A stretch of DNA of 64,000 nucleotides, taken from assembly GCA_964195715.1 (NCBI GenBank), contig CAXMRU010000183.1, positions 1 to 64,000 of the forward strand, in the 5' to 3' direction. Numbering within the stretch: position 1 is the first letter of the stretch; the number at the start of each line of letters is the position of its first letter. Position numbers and translations under genes: made by a program. Positions 27,629 to 36,318 of the stretch are shown piece after piece. The notes beneath the pieces were generated by a model. The model had not been told where the DNA came from and ran no database searches. It saw nothing but the letters and a program-made list of their open reading frames with translations. The DNA is from Benthicola sp964195715. GTDB lineage: Bacteria; Gemmatimonadota; Gemmatimonadetes; Palauibacterales; Palauibacteraceae.

Positions 27629-28555
27629 ATGCGTGACCCAGGCTTGAGAGACCAATACAGGACGGAGCTTCAAGTCGGACTGCTCCTCATCATCAGTTTC
27701 TTCGCGTTGATCATGGGTATCGCGTGGATCTCGGGCAGTCAGCCGGGGGGAGAACGGCTCTCGATAACCGCGATCGCTCCGGAGGCGGCATCCGTAACGG
27801 AAGGCACCCGCATCACCCTGCTCGGAGTCGACGTGGGAGAGGTCAGGCGGGTCGTCCTCCGGCAGGACCACGTCGCGATGGAGCTCGTCGTCTCGTTCGA
27901 GGGCCGGCTGCCCAACGACACACGCGGCGAGGTGAAAGCGTCGGGTTTCCTTGGCGCCAACGTTGTCGCGCTCCTGCCCGGCACCTCGAGCGAGCTTCTC
28001 TCATCGGGTGACACGATCGCGGCAGCACCCGCCCCCGGTCTGAACGAACTGGCGGGACAGCTTGGAGATCGGGCAGGGCTGGTTCTCGAGCAGGCCCGGA
28101 AGCTCCTCTCAGACAGCATGATCGGCGATATGCACTCGGCAGTCGGCTCGCTCGCATCTGGTTTGGAAGACATTGAGATTCTGCTCGAACGCGAAGCCGC
28201 CGCGCTGGAAGAGATGATCGGTGCTCTGAGCGAGACAGCGAAGGAGCTGGCCGAGGCCGCCTCAGGACCGGAGATCGATCGTACGCTGGCCAACATCGAC
28301 ACTCTGACCACGCGCCTGGCAGCTGCCAGCGTCGACCTGGGCTCGAGCGGCGAATCTCTGGCATCGATCCTCTCCAAGATCGACGAAGGAGAGGGCACGC
28401 TGGCGAGGATGGTCAACGACGGCGAGCTCTACGAAAGGCTGACAGGAGCGACCGAGAACATCCAGGCAGCCTCCGAAGAGATTGCGCTCCTGACGCGCGA
28501 TGTCAGGGAACAGCCCGACAAGTATCTTGGGAACCTGAAATTCTCGGTCTTCTGA
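27629..28555 (+). CDS. mlaD: MCE-domain substrate-binding protein, MlaD-type
   Basis: 308 residues. One N-terminal membrane helix (LLLIISFFALIMGIAW), then an MCE domain at about residues 42-120 (GTRITLLGVDVGEVRRV, GEVKASGFLGANVVAL), then a long helical, coiled-coil tail to the C-terminus (ASGLEDIEILLEREAAALEEM). Longer than E. coli MlaD (183), as in MCE proteins with helical tails. ATG 10 bases after the ATPase stop. No mlaC or mlaB follows; the next gene is on the other strand. Confidence 0.9.
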   Translation: MRDPGLRDQYRTELQVGLLLIISFFALIMGIAWISGSQPGGERLSITAIAPEAASVTEGTRITLLGVDVGEVRRVVLRQDHVAMELVVSFEGRLPNDTRGEVKASGFLGANVVALLPGTSSELLSSGDTIAAAPAPGLNELAGQLGDRAGLVLEQARKLLSDSMIGDMHSAVGSLASGLEDIEILLEREAAALEEMIGALSETAKELAEAASGPEIDRTLANIDTLTTRLAAASVDLGSSGESLASILSKIDEGEGTLARMVNDGELYERLTGATENIQAASEEIALLTRDVREQPDKYLGNLKFSVF

Positions 28556-28594
28556 TGGGGCGAAGTCCCGCGGCGAGCGGCCCGTGGAATCCGG

Positions 28595-29884
28595 TCAGAA
28601 CACGGCCCGGAAGAGCTGGATCGCGCCGTACCCCGCCAGAATCACCACGACGGCAATCATGGTGCGACGGCTGAGCAGCGGCCAGCGTCTCGCGGACGTC
28701 TCCGTCACCTGGTAACTGCCGGTCTGCTGCACTCCGTCCCGGCTGATCTCGAACAGCCAGGCCAGGATCAGAGCGATCGGAAAGCCGACGGCGAGACCCA
28801 GCAGGATCCACCCCTCCCACGTGATGTACTCACCAGCCACGTCGACGATTCCGATGAGCGCCAGCGAGACCGCCATGTATACGGCGCCAACGTTGTACAC
28901 CTTCCGCCGCTTGAGCTCCTCCCAGAACGACAGTCCGCCCCCCAACCCACGCGCTTGAGTGATGGCACCGGTCGTGGTGTGCGTGCCCATCACGGGCGAT
29001 GGCATGAGGCCGGGGGTGCTGACCGTGGTGTAACCGCTGGTAAGCATGCCCGCCCCTGCTTGTACCGCTTCGGCGTAGTGGCTCGCCTCGGTGTACCGAT
29101 CGGCGGGAAGCCGGGCTAGCGCCTTGAGCACTGCCAGGTCCAGCGTCTCCGGAACGGTCTCCCGCAGGAGACTCAGCGATGTCGGCGATTCCGATTGCCG
29201 ACGCGCCATGGTGATCTGGGGGGATCGCCCCGCAAGCGGCGCCTCCCCGGCCAGCATCTCGTACGTGACACACGCGAGTGAGTAGATATCGCTCCTGCCA
29301 TCCAGCTCCGCCTCGCCACGCGCCTGCTCCGGGCTCATGTACGCTGGTGTACCAACGGCCATGCCGGTTTCTGTGAGCCGCTCGCCTCCGCCCAGCGTAA
29401 TGGCACGTGCAATCCCGAAATCTGTGATCAGGGCATGTCTGCTGGTAAGCAACACGTTCTCGGGCTTGATGTCTCGGTGGATGACTCCCAGCGCGTGCGC
29501 GAAGTCGAGGGCATCGGCGACTTCCGCCGTGATCCGAACCGCTTCCTCCACCGGCAGATACTTCTCGCGCTTCAAGCGATCTCGAAGGGTCTCGCCAGTG
29601 ATGCACGGTGTAACGTGGTACAGGAGCCCCTCCGCGTCGCCCGAGTCGTAGAGCGGGAGGATGTGAGGGTGCACGAGACCCGCCGCGATCTCGATCTCCC
29701 GCAAGAACCGCTGGGCGCCGACGGAAGCGGCGAGCTCCGGCAGCAGTACCTTCACGGCAACCGTACGGTCATGCTTGATGTCCCGCGCCTTGAACACCAT
29801 CGACATGCCGCCACGACCCAGCGCCTCCTGGATCTCGTAACGACCCTCGACAGCACGAGAAAGTCGGTCAGCCAGCTTCGGCAT
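28595..29884 (-). CDS. Ser/Thr protein kinase with C-terminal multi-pass membrane domain
   Basis: 429 residues from ATG 29884, two bases after the Nif3-like stop. Residues about 15-275 form a Hanks-type kinase: glycine loop LGRGGMSMVFKA, Lys in AVKVLLPE, HRDIKPENVL near 136, DFG near 155, and AYMSPEQARGE as the P+1 region. All catalytic residues are present. After a 60-residue Ser/Thr/Pro linker comes WEELKRRKVYNVGAVYMAVS, a membrane domain of two helices with FPIALILAWLFEISRDG, then one last helix. That ELKRR...ALxLAWxFE block is usually found at the N-terminus of TPR or cyclase proteins. Substrate unknown. Confidence 0.9.
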   Translation of the reverse strand: MPKLADRLSRAVEGRYEIQEALGRGGMSMVFKARDIKHDRTVAVKVLLPELAASVGAQRFLREIEIAAGLVHPHILPLYDSGDAEGLLYHVTPCITGETLRDRLKREKYLPVEEAVRITAEVADALDFAHALGVIHRDIKPENVLLTSRHALITDFGIARAITLGGGERLTETGMAVGTPAYMSPEQARGEAELDGRSDIYSLACVTYEMLAGEAPLAGRSPQITMARRQSESPTSLSLLRETVPETLDLAVLKALARLPADRYTEASHYAEAVQAGAGMLTSGYTTVSTPGLMPSPVMGTHTTTGAITQARGLGGGLSFWEELKRRKVYNVGAVYMAVSLALIGIVDVAGEYITWEGWILLGLAVGFPIALILAWLFEISRDGVQQTGSYQVTETSARRWPLLSRRTMIAVVVILAGYGAIQLFRAVF

Positions 29885-29886
29885 GC

Positions 29887-30645
29887 TCACATCCCGGTGG
29901 GGTGGTCGACGAACCGGCAATCCACTCCGTAGCGATCCGACAGAAGCTCCCCCAGCGCCCGCACACCCGCCGTCTCCGTAGCGTAGTGACCAGCATAGAT
30001 CACGTTGACACCGAGCTCGGTCGCATCGTGGAACGAGTGGTGACTCCCCTCTCCCGTCACGAAGGTATCGAGTCCCTCTGCATGCGCCTGTTCGATCAAC
30101 GACGCGGCGGACCCCGTGGCGATCCCTACCCGCCGGACGTGTGCCGGCCCCCCGGCAACCACCCTCGGAGTGTCGCCACAGACCTCCTCCACCTTCCCCA
30201 CGAATTCCCGCAGCGACACATCCGTCACCGCCCACACGCCAGCGCCGACGAGATCTCTCCACACTCCGAAGGTCCCCTCGACCGTGAGATCGAGCTGCCC
30301 GGCAAGGAGGACGTTGTTACCTACCTCAGGATGGATGTCAAGAGGAATGTGGGCACTGTACAGGGCCATGTCCCCTTCGAGCAGGGCCTTCAAGCGCCTG
30401 TACGAGCGGCCGGTGACCGGAAGTGGATCACCCCAGAAGAGGCCGTGATGGACGATCAGCAGCTGGGCTCCGTCCCGTACCGCCTCGTCGATCGTGGCCT
30501 GGCATGCGTCGGTGGCGACGCGCACCGACTCGATTGGCGACCGGCAGTAGACCTGGAGGCCGTTCCACGCACCCTGGTAATCCGGCGTACCGCGCACATC
30601 GAGGTAGTCGTCGAGAAACTCCACCAACTCCTGCAGGTCCGCCAC
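29887..30645 (-). CDS. Nif3-like dinuclear metal centre protein (YbgI/YqfO family)
   Basis: 252 residues, the usual length of the short Nif3 form. Metal ligands appear as HHGLFWGD (near residue 66), HIPLDIHPEVGNN (near 98) and GHYATETAGV near the C-terminus. Folds into a hexameric toroid in known members; family roles proposed include GTP cyclohydrolase-like chemistry and DNA or metal handling, none certain. GTG start with AAGGAG at six-base spacing. Followed by the kinase after two bases, and preceded by proS at 87 bases. Confidence 0.9.
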   Translation of the reverse strand: MADLQELVEFLDDYLDVRGTPDYQGAWNGLQVYCRSPIESVRVATDACQATIDEAVRDGAQLLIVHHGLFWGDPLPVTGRSYRRLKALLEGDMALYSAHIPLDIHPEVGNNVLLAGQLDLTVEGTFGVWRDLVGAGVWAVTDVSLREFVGKVEEVCGDTPRVVAGGPAHVRRVGIATGSAASLIEQAHAEGLDTFVTGEGSHHSFHDATELGVNVIYAGHYATETAGVRALGELLSDRYGVDCRFVDHPTGM

Positions 30646-30732
30646 GTGTCACTCCTTCCCACCGGGTCTCTGACCGATTGGTAAAGGACCCTGGCTGGCC
30701 GGCTGCCCGGGGTTCTTCAGTAACCTGCCATG

Positions 30733-32193
30733 TCAGTACGCCCGCGCCCTGACGACCTCGTACACCGATGGCTCTCCGCACAAGCACCGCACCGGGGCAT
30801 TCGGCGACCGGAATTCCTCGTCCGGAATGACCCGGATCGTGGACCTGGTGTCGTCCTTGACTTGCTGCTCGCACTCGCCATCCCCGCACCAGCCCGTGAA
30901 CGCGAAGCCGCCATCCGTCTCCATAAGCCTCTGGAACTCGGAATAGTCCTCGAGCCCCCTCACTGTGGCAGACTCACGACGCGCCAGGGCTGCCGCAAGC
31001 GTCTCTTCCTGGATCGCATCGAGCATGTCCCGCAGCACCCGGCCCACACCCTCCATCGGAAGAGGAAGCTTGCGGTCAGCTCCCTCGGGCGTGACACGAC
31101 GGACCGCCATCACGCTTTCCGCCTGCACGTCGCGCGGCCCGACCTCGAGGCGCAGCGGGACGCCCCGTCGCTCCCAATCGTAGTACTTCACTCCTGGATT
31201 CATGCCCTCCCGCGCATCGACGTGGACACGCACGCCTGCTTTCTCGAGCTCGATCCGAACGCGCTCACCGGCCTCGAAGACCTGCTCTCGCTGTTCGTCA
31301 TCTCTCCAGATCGGCACCACAACGACCTCGTATGGCGCGAGCTTCGGAGGCAGGATCAGGCCAGCGTCATCACCGTGCGCCATGATGAGCGCGCCGATCA
31401 GCCTCGTCGACACACCCCACGAAGTGCTCCACACGAACTCGTGCTCGCCGTCCTCTGTCTGATACCGGACGTCAAACGCGCGCGCGAAGTTCTGACCCAG
31501 GTTATGGCTCGTTCCCGCCTGCAGACCCTTGTTGTCCTTCATCAGGGCCTCGCAAGCGTAGGTGCGCAGGGCACCGGCGAACCGCTCGGAGTCGGTCTTC
31601 AGTCCCGTGATCACCGGCATGGCCATCCAATCTTCCATGAAGGTGCGATAGACTCCAAGCATCCTACGGGTTTCTTCCTCGGCCTCCTCCTCACTGGCGT
31701 GTGCCGTGTGCCCCTCTTGCCACAGGAACTCGGTGGTACGCAGGAACGGGCGCGTCCGCATTTCCCACCGGACCACGTTTGCCCACTGGTTGAGCAGTAC
31801 CGGTAGATCCCGATACGATTGAATCCAGTCGCTCAGGATGGGCCAGATGATGGCTTCCGAGGTCGGCCGCACTACGAGCGGCTCCTCGAGCTCGACCCCT
31901 CCCGCATGAGTTACAATCGCCGTTTCCGGCGCAAACCCCTCGAAGTGCTGTGCTTCCCGGTCCAGCGCGGACTTGGGCAGGAACAGCGGGAAGTACGCGT
32001 TCTGATGGCCGGTGGCTTTGAACATCCCGTCCAGCGCACCCTGCATAAGCTCCCATATCCGATAACCGTAGGGGCGGATGACCATGCAGCCCCGCACCGG
32101 CGACTGGCTGGCCAACTCGGCCTGCTGCACGATTTCGTTGTACCAGGCGGAAAAGTCCTGGCTCTGCGGCGTCAGCTCCCTACCCTTCGCCAT
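30733..32193 (-). CDS. proS: Prolyl-tRNA synthetase, archaeal/eukaryotic-type (ProS type 3)
   Basis: 486 residues from ATG 32193; ATG 32205 is also in frame, but GGAGG directly abuts it, so the inner start fits better. Class II motifs: motif 2 WEMRTRPFLRTTEFLWQ (split read), motif 3 GVSTRLIGALIMAHGDD. The N-terminal insertion domain of E. coli-type ProRS is missing, and a C-terminal zinc domain with FTGWCGDGECE and RCLCGEPSV is present, ending in Tyr as in the archaeal-type enzymes. Charges tRNA(Pro). Upstream of nif3-like and the kinase, downstream of hisS. Confidence 0.94.
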   Translation of the reverse strand: MAKGRELTPQSQDFSAWYNEIVQQAELASQSPVRGCMVIRPYGYRIWELMQGALDGMFKATGHQNAYFPLFLPKSALDREAQHFEGFAPETAIVTHAGGVELEEPLVVRPTSEAIIWPILSDWIQSYRDLPVLLNQWANVVRWEMRTRPFLRTTEFLWQEGHTAHASEEEAEEETRRMLGVYRTFMEDWMAMPVITGLKTDSERFAGALRTYACEALMKDNKGLQAGTSHNLGQNFARAFDVRYQTEDGEHEFVWSTSWGVSTRLIGALIMAHGDDAGLILPPKLAPYEVVVVPIWRDDEQREQVFEAGERVRIELEKAGVRVHVDAREGMNPGVKYYDWERRGVPLRLEVGPRDVQAESVMAVRRVTPEGADRKLPLPMEGVGRVLRDMLDAIQEETLAAALARRESATVRGLEDYSEFQRLMETDGGFAFTGWCGDGECEQQVKDDTRSTIRVIPDEEFRSPNAPVRCLCGEPSVYEVVRARAY

Positions 32194-32253
32194 GCTCTGT
32201 GTCATCCTCCGCCAGGGCCTTAACCCGGGCAGCTTCAGTTCTTCAATCGAGCG

Positions 32254-33534
32254 TCAGGACAGATCGGCCAGCAACTCGTCCAGGCCGACACTCCGCTCCT
32301 CTCCCGTCTCCATCGTTCGAACCAGGCACTCGCCTCGCTCTACCTCATCGGGGCCCACCACGATCACCCTGGCCGCACCGGCCTGGTGCGCCACCTTGAA
32401 CTGTCGGGCCACTCCACGGCTTCGGTAGTCAAAGGCAACCCGGCGACCGCGCCTCCGAAGGGCATGGACGATCCGCAGCGCTTCGGGTAACTGCTCCTCG
32501 GAAACGTGGACCACGAAATCGTCCAGCGCCACGGCAAGATCCGGAATGAGATCTCTGTCGCGCAGAAGCTCGGCGAGCACCACGTCTCCCATACCGAATC
32601 CCAATGCCGGCAACGCAGGCCCTCCGACCGCCTCGAGGAGGTCATCGTATCGGCCACCACCGCAAATCGCCCGGAATCGCCCGCGGCGATCCCATAGCTC
32701 GAACACAAGCCCCGTATAGTAGGCCAGGCCACGCACCAGGCGCACGTCGAATCTAGCAAAACCGCCGAGCCCCGTTGCCTCCAGCTGGGTCTGAAAGCGG
32801 CGCAGCCGTTCCAGGCTCTCAACGACCTCACTCGATCCGCCGAACCGTTGCGCCAACTCCTCCAGATCCACGTCCGCCAGCGCGAGCACCTCGGTCGCCA
32901 CATCTCGCGCCACACCCGACTCGGCCAGGCGATCAAGCACCCACTCGCTCGACTCTCGATCGACCTTATCGAGAGCCGCGAACGCTCCGGGAAGCCCGGT
33001 CTCCGGAACGCCGAGTTCCACGAGAATCCCCGATATCAGGCGCCGATCCGAATAGCGCACCTCGAAGTCCTCTTCGCCCAGTCCGAACTCCCGCAGGACA
33101 TCGATCGCTGCGGCGACTACCTCCACATCCGAAGCCACCGACGTCTCGCCGACGATATCGAGATTCAACTGAAAATGCTCGCGAAGCCGTCCCTTTTGAG
33201 GCCGCTCATGGCGGAACAACTGTGGCACTGAGAACCACTTGATCGGCTTCGCCAACCCCGCTGCCCGGGCTGCCACCATGCGGGCGAACGTGGGCGTCAT
33301 TTCCGGCCGCATCGCGACTTCGCGCCCACCCTGGTCAGTGAACGCGTACAGCTGGCCCACGATCTCCTCGCCCGACTTGCGGGTGTAGAGCTCGAGGGAT
33401 TCGAGAGGGGGGCCGTCGTACTCGACGAATCCGTAGCGTCTCGCTACTTCCCGCCACGTGCGGATAATGTGCGACCGCAGGGCCATATCGGCCGGATAGA
33501 AGTCCCGGAACCCGGGCAGACTGGACATGTTCAT
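32254..33534 (-). CDS. hisS: Histidyl-tRNA synthetase HisS
   Basis: 426 residues from ATG 33534 (a second ATG lies at 33528). E. coli has 424. Begins LPGFRDFYPADM; motif 2 FRHERPQKGRLREHFQLN; the histidine-specific motifs VRGLAYYTGLVFEL and ICGGGRYDDLL; the anticodon domain at the C-terminus. The open frame extends to 33633, but that part is intergenic and holds a terminator-like hairpin. Proline synthetase gene follows at 60 bases. Confidence 0.96.
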   Translation of the reverse strand: MNMSSLPGFRDFYPADMALRSHIIRTWREVARRYGFVEYDGPPLESLELYTRKSGEEIVGQLYAFTDQGGREVAMRPEMTPTFARMVAARAAGLAKPIKWFSVPQLFRHERPQKGRLREHFQLNLDIVGETSVASDVEVVAAAIDVLREFGLGEEDFEVRYSDRRLISGILVELGVPETGLPGAFAALDKVDRESSEWVLDRLAESGVARDVATEVLALADVDLEELAQRFGGSSEVVESLERLRRFQTQLEATGLGGFARFDVRLVRGLAYYTGLVFELWDRRGRFRAICGGGRYDDLLEAVGGPALPALGFGMGDVVLAELLRDRDLIPDLAVALDDFVVHVSEEQLPEALRIVHALRRRGRRVAFDYRSRGVARQFKVAHQAGAARVIVVGPDEVERGECLVRTMETGEERSVGLDELLADLS

Positions 33535-33570
33535 AAGAGGCCAATGTATGCGGCGCCTCAGGAGGGTGGC

Positions 33571-33601
33571 AACAGAAAGCGCCGGCCTTATGACCGGCGC
33601 T
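33571..33601 (-). terminator. Intrinsic terminator after the bacilliredoxin gene
   Basis: Perfect 8-base stem AGCGCCGG/CCGGCGCT with an 8-base loop; on the minus-strand RNA it is followed by TTTCTGTT. It lies just past the bacilliredoxin stop and before hisS, so it likely ends the accD-folC-bacilliredoxin message. Confidence 0.65.
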
Positions 33602-33633
33602 CTCTCACTTGTATGGGTCCGTCCAGGGATCAC

Positions 33634-34059
33634 TCAGTGGGGCGCGCAGAACCGGTCGTAGGCGCTCTTCAGCTCGTCGGCGATCTCGAAGGCATCCCGG
33701 CCCTCGATCTGATGCCGCTCCAACATGAACACGTGCTCGCCGTTGCTGAACAGGGCGATCGACGGACTCGACGGGCGGAAGCCTCGAACGTGCTCACGGG
33801 CCCGCTCGGTTGCGTCCACGTCCTGACCCGCAAATACCGTGACGATACGGTCCGGTTGAACCGAGTGCCCGGTAGCAATGGCCACAGCAGGCCGGGCGTT
33901 TGCCGCTGCACAGCCACAAATCGAGTTGATGACGAGCAGCGTCGTGCCCTCGCTGTCGGCGAGAGCGCGATCCACTTCGTCCGGCGTGCTCAACTCCTCC
34001 GCACCAATACGAACGAGTTCCTCCCGCATCGGCCGCACGGTCTCCGGATCATACTGCAT
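33634..34059 (-). CDS. BrxA/BrxB-family bacilliredoxin (YphP/YqiW)
   Basis: 141 residues from ATG 34059, which has AGGAG at eight bases; an upstream in-frame start at 34104 lies inside folC and is less likely. Thioredoxin-fold protein with the CGC active site in VINSICGCAAANARP and the downstream SPSIALFSNGEHVFML. In Bacillus these reduce bacillithiol mixed disulfides; in diderms lacking proof of bacillithiol the function stays open, with general disulfide isomerase or reductase activity possible. Overlaps no gene; folC ends five bases inside the upstream alternative. Confidence 0.88.
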   Translation of the reverse strand: MQYDPETVRPMREELVRIGAEELSTPDEVDRALADSEGTTLLVINSICGCAAANARPAVAIATGHSVQPDRIVTVFAGQDVDATERAREHVRGFRPSSPSIALFSNGEHVFMLERHQIEGRDAFEIADELKSAYDRFCAPH

Positions 34060-34063
34060 ATGC

Positions 34064-35395
34064 TCACTCCTCTTCGGTCGAACCCAGGATAAGTGCTCTG
34101 GCATCGCCCACGGTGTGGGCGGACCCGGTGACGACTACCGTTCCGGCACCAGCGAGTTCCCTCGCCCGCTCGAGAGCCCGCGCGAACTCGGGCTCGATCT
34201 CCACGTTCCGCCCCCCAGTTGCCTCGAGAGCCTCTTCGGGCCTCCAGCGTCTTTCCGGCGGCGACGACGGTGCGACCGTGAACACGCTGGTCCGGGCCGA
34301 CGAGAGAAGGGGTCCGAGCATCTCCGGCCACGGTTTGTCCCCGAGGATCGCGACGAGCAGTATCAGCGGTTCAGGGAGGGCCGCAGTTGCGAGAAGCTCC
34401 GCCAGGTTCGTGGCAGCCGCCACGTTATGCGCGATGTCGAGCACCCAGGTGCCCCCGTCGGCCGACAAGATTTCGAACCGTCCGGGCCAGCGGACCGCCG
34501 CCAGCCCCTGTGCAACGTGCTCATGGGTTACCCCGGGGTCGAACCACTCGAGCGCCCGGATGGCGAGCGAGGCGTTCCTCGCCTGGTGGCCGCCCACGAG
34601 CGGGGTCTGGCTCCTGAGCCCGCTGATGCCGCCAGTCGATCGATATGTGAAGGTTGTGCCTGTCCGGTCGACGACCACATCCTCGACCGAGAAGTCATCC
34701 CCCAGCGTATCGACGGGCGCCCCGAGGTGCTCGGCCCTCGCCGCCACGATCTGTTTCGGCCCTTCGGAGAGGGGGCCCGACACCAGTGGCACTCCGTGCT
34801 TCAGGATGCCCGCCTTCTCGGCTGCGATTTCCTCCAGTGTGTCCCCGAGATACTCGGAGTGATCGAGGTCCACCGACGTGATCACCGTCACCCGGGGGGT
34901 CACCACATTCGTGGCGTCGAGCCGACCACCGAGCCCCACCTCCACGACGACGGTCCGGCACCCGGCCCGCCGAAAAGCCTCGAATGCAAGCACGGTAGTC
35001 GACTCGAAGAACGTCGCCTCCTCCCTCTCGGCCAGAGGAAGTACGTCCCTCGCGCAATCCTCCAGCAGCTCCAGATCGGCCAGTGCACCACCGATACGGA
35101 TTCTCTCGGCGAACACTCTTAGATGCGGGGAAGTATACAGGCCGGTGAACCGTCCGCTTGCGCGGAGTATCGAGTCGGCGTGCGCGGCCGTCGACCCCTT
35201 GCCGTTCGTACCGCCGATGTGGATAAAATCCAGATCCCGGTGCGGATCGCCGAGCGAATGAAGCATCGACCGTGTCCTGTCGAGACCCCAGAGGATACGG
35301 TGCGCCGGCCGGCGCTCTAGCAGGCGTGTCAGGGCAGAGGACAATGGACTTGCCGCGGCAGGGCGCTCCTCCGATGGGAGAGCCGGCAGCGTCAA
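34064..35395 (-). CDS. folC: Folylpolyglutamate synthase / dihydrofolate synthase FolC
   Basis: 443 residues. Mur-ligase-like enzyme adding Glu to dihydropteroate and to folates. P-loop IGGTNGKGSTAAH; YTSPHLRVFAERIRI; VVVEVGLGGRLDATNV; the second-domain WVLDIAHNVAAATNL; VVTGSAHTVGDAR near the end. The start is TTG within a TTGA overlap with accD, a common arrangement (accD-folC). No other folate genes nearby. Confidence 0.94.
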   Translation of the reverse strand: MTLPALPSEERPAAASPLSSALTRLLERRPAHRILWGLDRTRSMLHSLGDPHRDLDFIHIGGTNGKGSTAAHADSILRASGRFTGLYTSPHLRVFAERIRIGGALADLELLEDCARDVLPLAEREEATFFESTTVLAFEAFRRAGCRTVVVEVGLGGRLDATNVVTPRVTVITSVDLDHSEYLGDTLEEIAAEKAGILKHGVPLVSGPLSEGPKQIVAARAEHLGAPVDTLGDDFSVEDVVVDRTGTTFTYRSTGGISGLRSQTPLVGGHQARNASLAIRALEWFDPGVTHEHVAQGLAAVRWPGRFEILSADGGTWVLDIAHNVAAATNLAELLATAALPEPLILLVAILGDKPWPEMLGPLLSSARTSVFTVAPSSPPERRWRPEEALEATGGRNVEIEPEFARALERARELAGAGTVVVTGSAHTVGDARALILGSTEEE

Positions 35396-36225
35396 CTCAT
35401 GTGATGCAGGAGGAGCGCGACGGTCCCACGCATCTCTCCGCGAGGCACGATCCGATCCACCATGCCATGCTCCTCAAGGAATTCGGATCGCTGAAATCCA
35501 TCCGGGAGAACCTGGCGGATGGTCTCCTTGATCACCCGGGGTCCGGCGAACCCGATCAGGGCACCCGGCTCCGCCAGGTTCACATCGCCGAGCATCGCGA
35601 AACTGGCCGTCACTCCGCCCGTGGTGGGATGCGTCAGTATGCTGATGTACGGAAGGCCCGCCCGGGCGAGGCGATGCAGGGCCGCGGACGTCTTGGCCAG
35701 CTGCATCAGCGAGAAGATTCCCTCCTGCATGCGGGCACCACCCGAGGCAGACACGATCAGCACGGGACAGGCACGGTCTACACCTTGCTCGACCATGCGG
35801 GCAATCTTCTCGCCAACCACCGAGCCCATCGAACCGCCGATGAAACCGAAGTCCATCACTCCCGCGCACACCTCGCGTCCTTCGATCCGGCCGACTCCGG
35901 TAAGCACGGCGTCGTACCCTCCGACCTTTCTCTCCGCCTGAGTGACGCGGACGGGATAAGGCTTGGAATCCACAAATCCCAGCGGATCCGCCGATCGCAT
36001 AGTCGGATCGAATTCCTCGACCAGGCCTTCATCGAACAGCAGATCCACGTACTCGGGGGCCGAAACCCGGAAGTGGTGGCCACACTCCGGGCAGACCCCC
36101 CGATTCTCAGCAAGACGCCTCGTGTACAGAATCTCCCCGCAGCCGTCGCATTTCTCCCATACGTCGGCGGCGAGCTCTCGCTTCTGAGCAACGAGCTTCT
36201 GCTTCTCTTTGCGGAACCAGGCCAT
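35392..36225 (-). CDS. accD: Acetyl-CoA carboxylase carboxyltransferase subunit beta AccD
   Basis: 277 residues. Partner of AccA in the carboxyltransferase making malonyl-CoA. N-terminal four-Cys zinc ribbon CDGCGEILYT...CPECGHHF at about residues 26-50. Crotonase-type core with ASGGARMQEG, the oxyanion loop region and FAGPRVIKETIRQ near the C-terminus. ATG with GAGGAAG immediately upstream. accA is not in the window. Confidence 0.96.
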   Translation of the reverse strand: MAWFRKEKQKLVAQKRELAADVWEKCDGCGEILYTRRLAENRGVCPECGHHFRVSAPEYVDLLFDEGLVEEFDPTMRSADPLGFVDSKPYPVRVTQAERKVGGYDAVLTGVGRIEGREVCAGVMDFGFIGGSMGSVVGEKIARMVEQGVDRACPVLIVSASGGARMQEGIFSLMQLAKTSAALHRLARAGLPYISILTHPTTGGVTASFAMLGDVNLAEPGALIGFAGPRVIKETIRQVLPDGFQRSEFLEEHGMVDRIVPRGEMRGTVALLLHHMS

Positions 36226-36260
36226 TCTTCCTCGCTCTGACGATGAGTTGCGCGAGCCGG

Positions 36261-36289
36261 AATATAACGGGATATGCGCGTACCGCGAA
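36261..36289 (-). promoter_or_regulatory. Possible promoter for accD-folC
   Basis: On the minus strand, weak -35 TTCGCG (36289-36284), spacer 17, good -10 TATATT (36266-36261), in the 93-base gap after rodA. Confidence 0.35.
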
Positions 36290-36318
36290 CCCCTGCGGGA
36301 AGCGGTGCGGGAGGATGC

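Noticed and set aside
29885..30262. N-terminal extension of the Ser/Thr kinase open frame to 30262
   Set aside because: It lies inside the Nif3-like gene; the residues are low-complexity Arg/Gly and the ATG at 29884 gives a normal kinase N-terminus.
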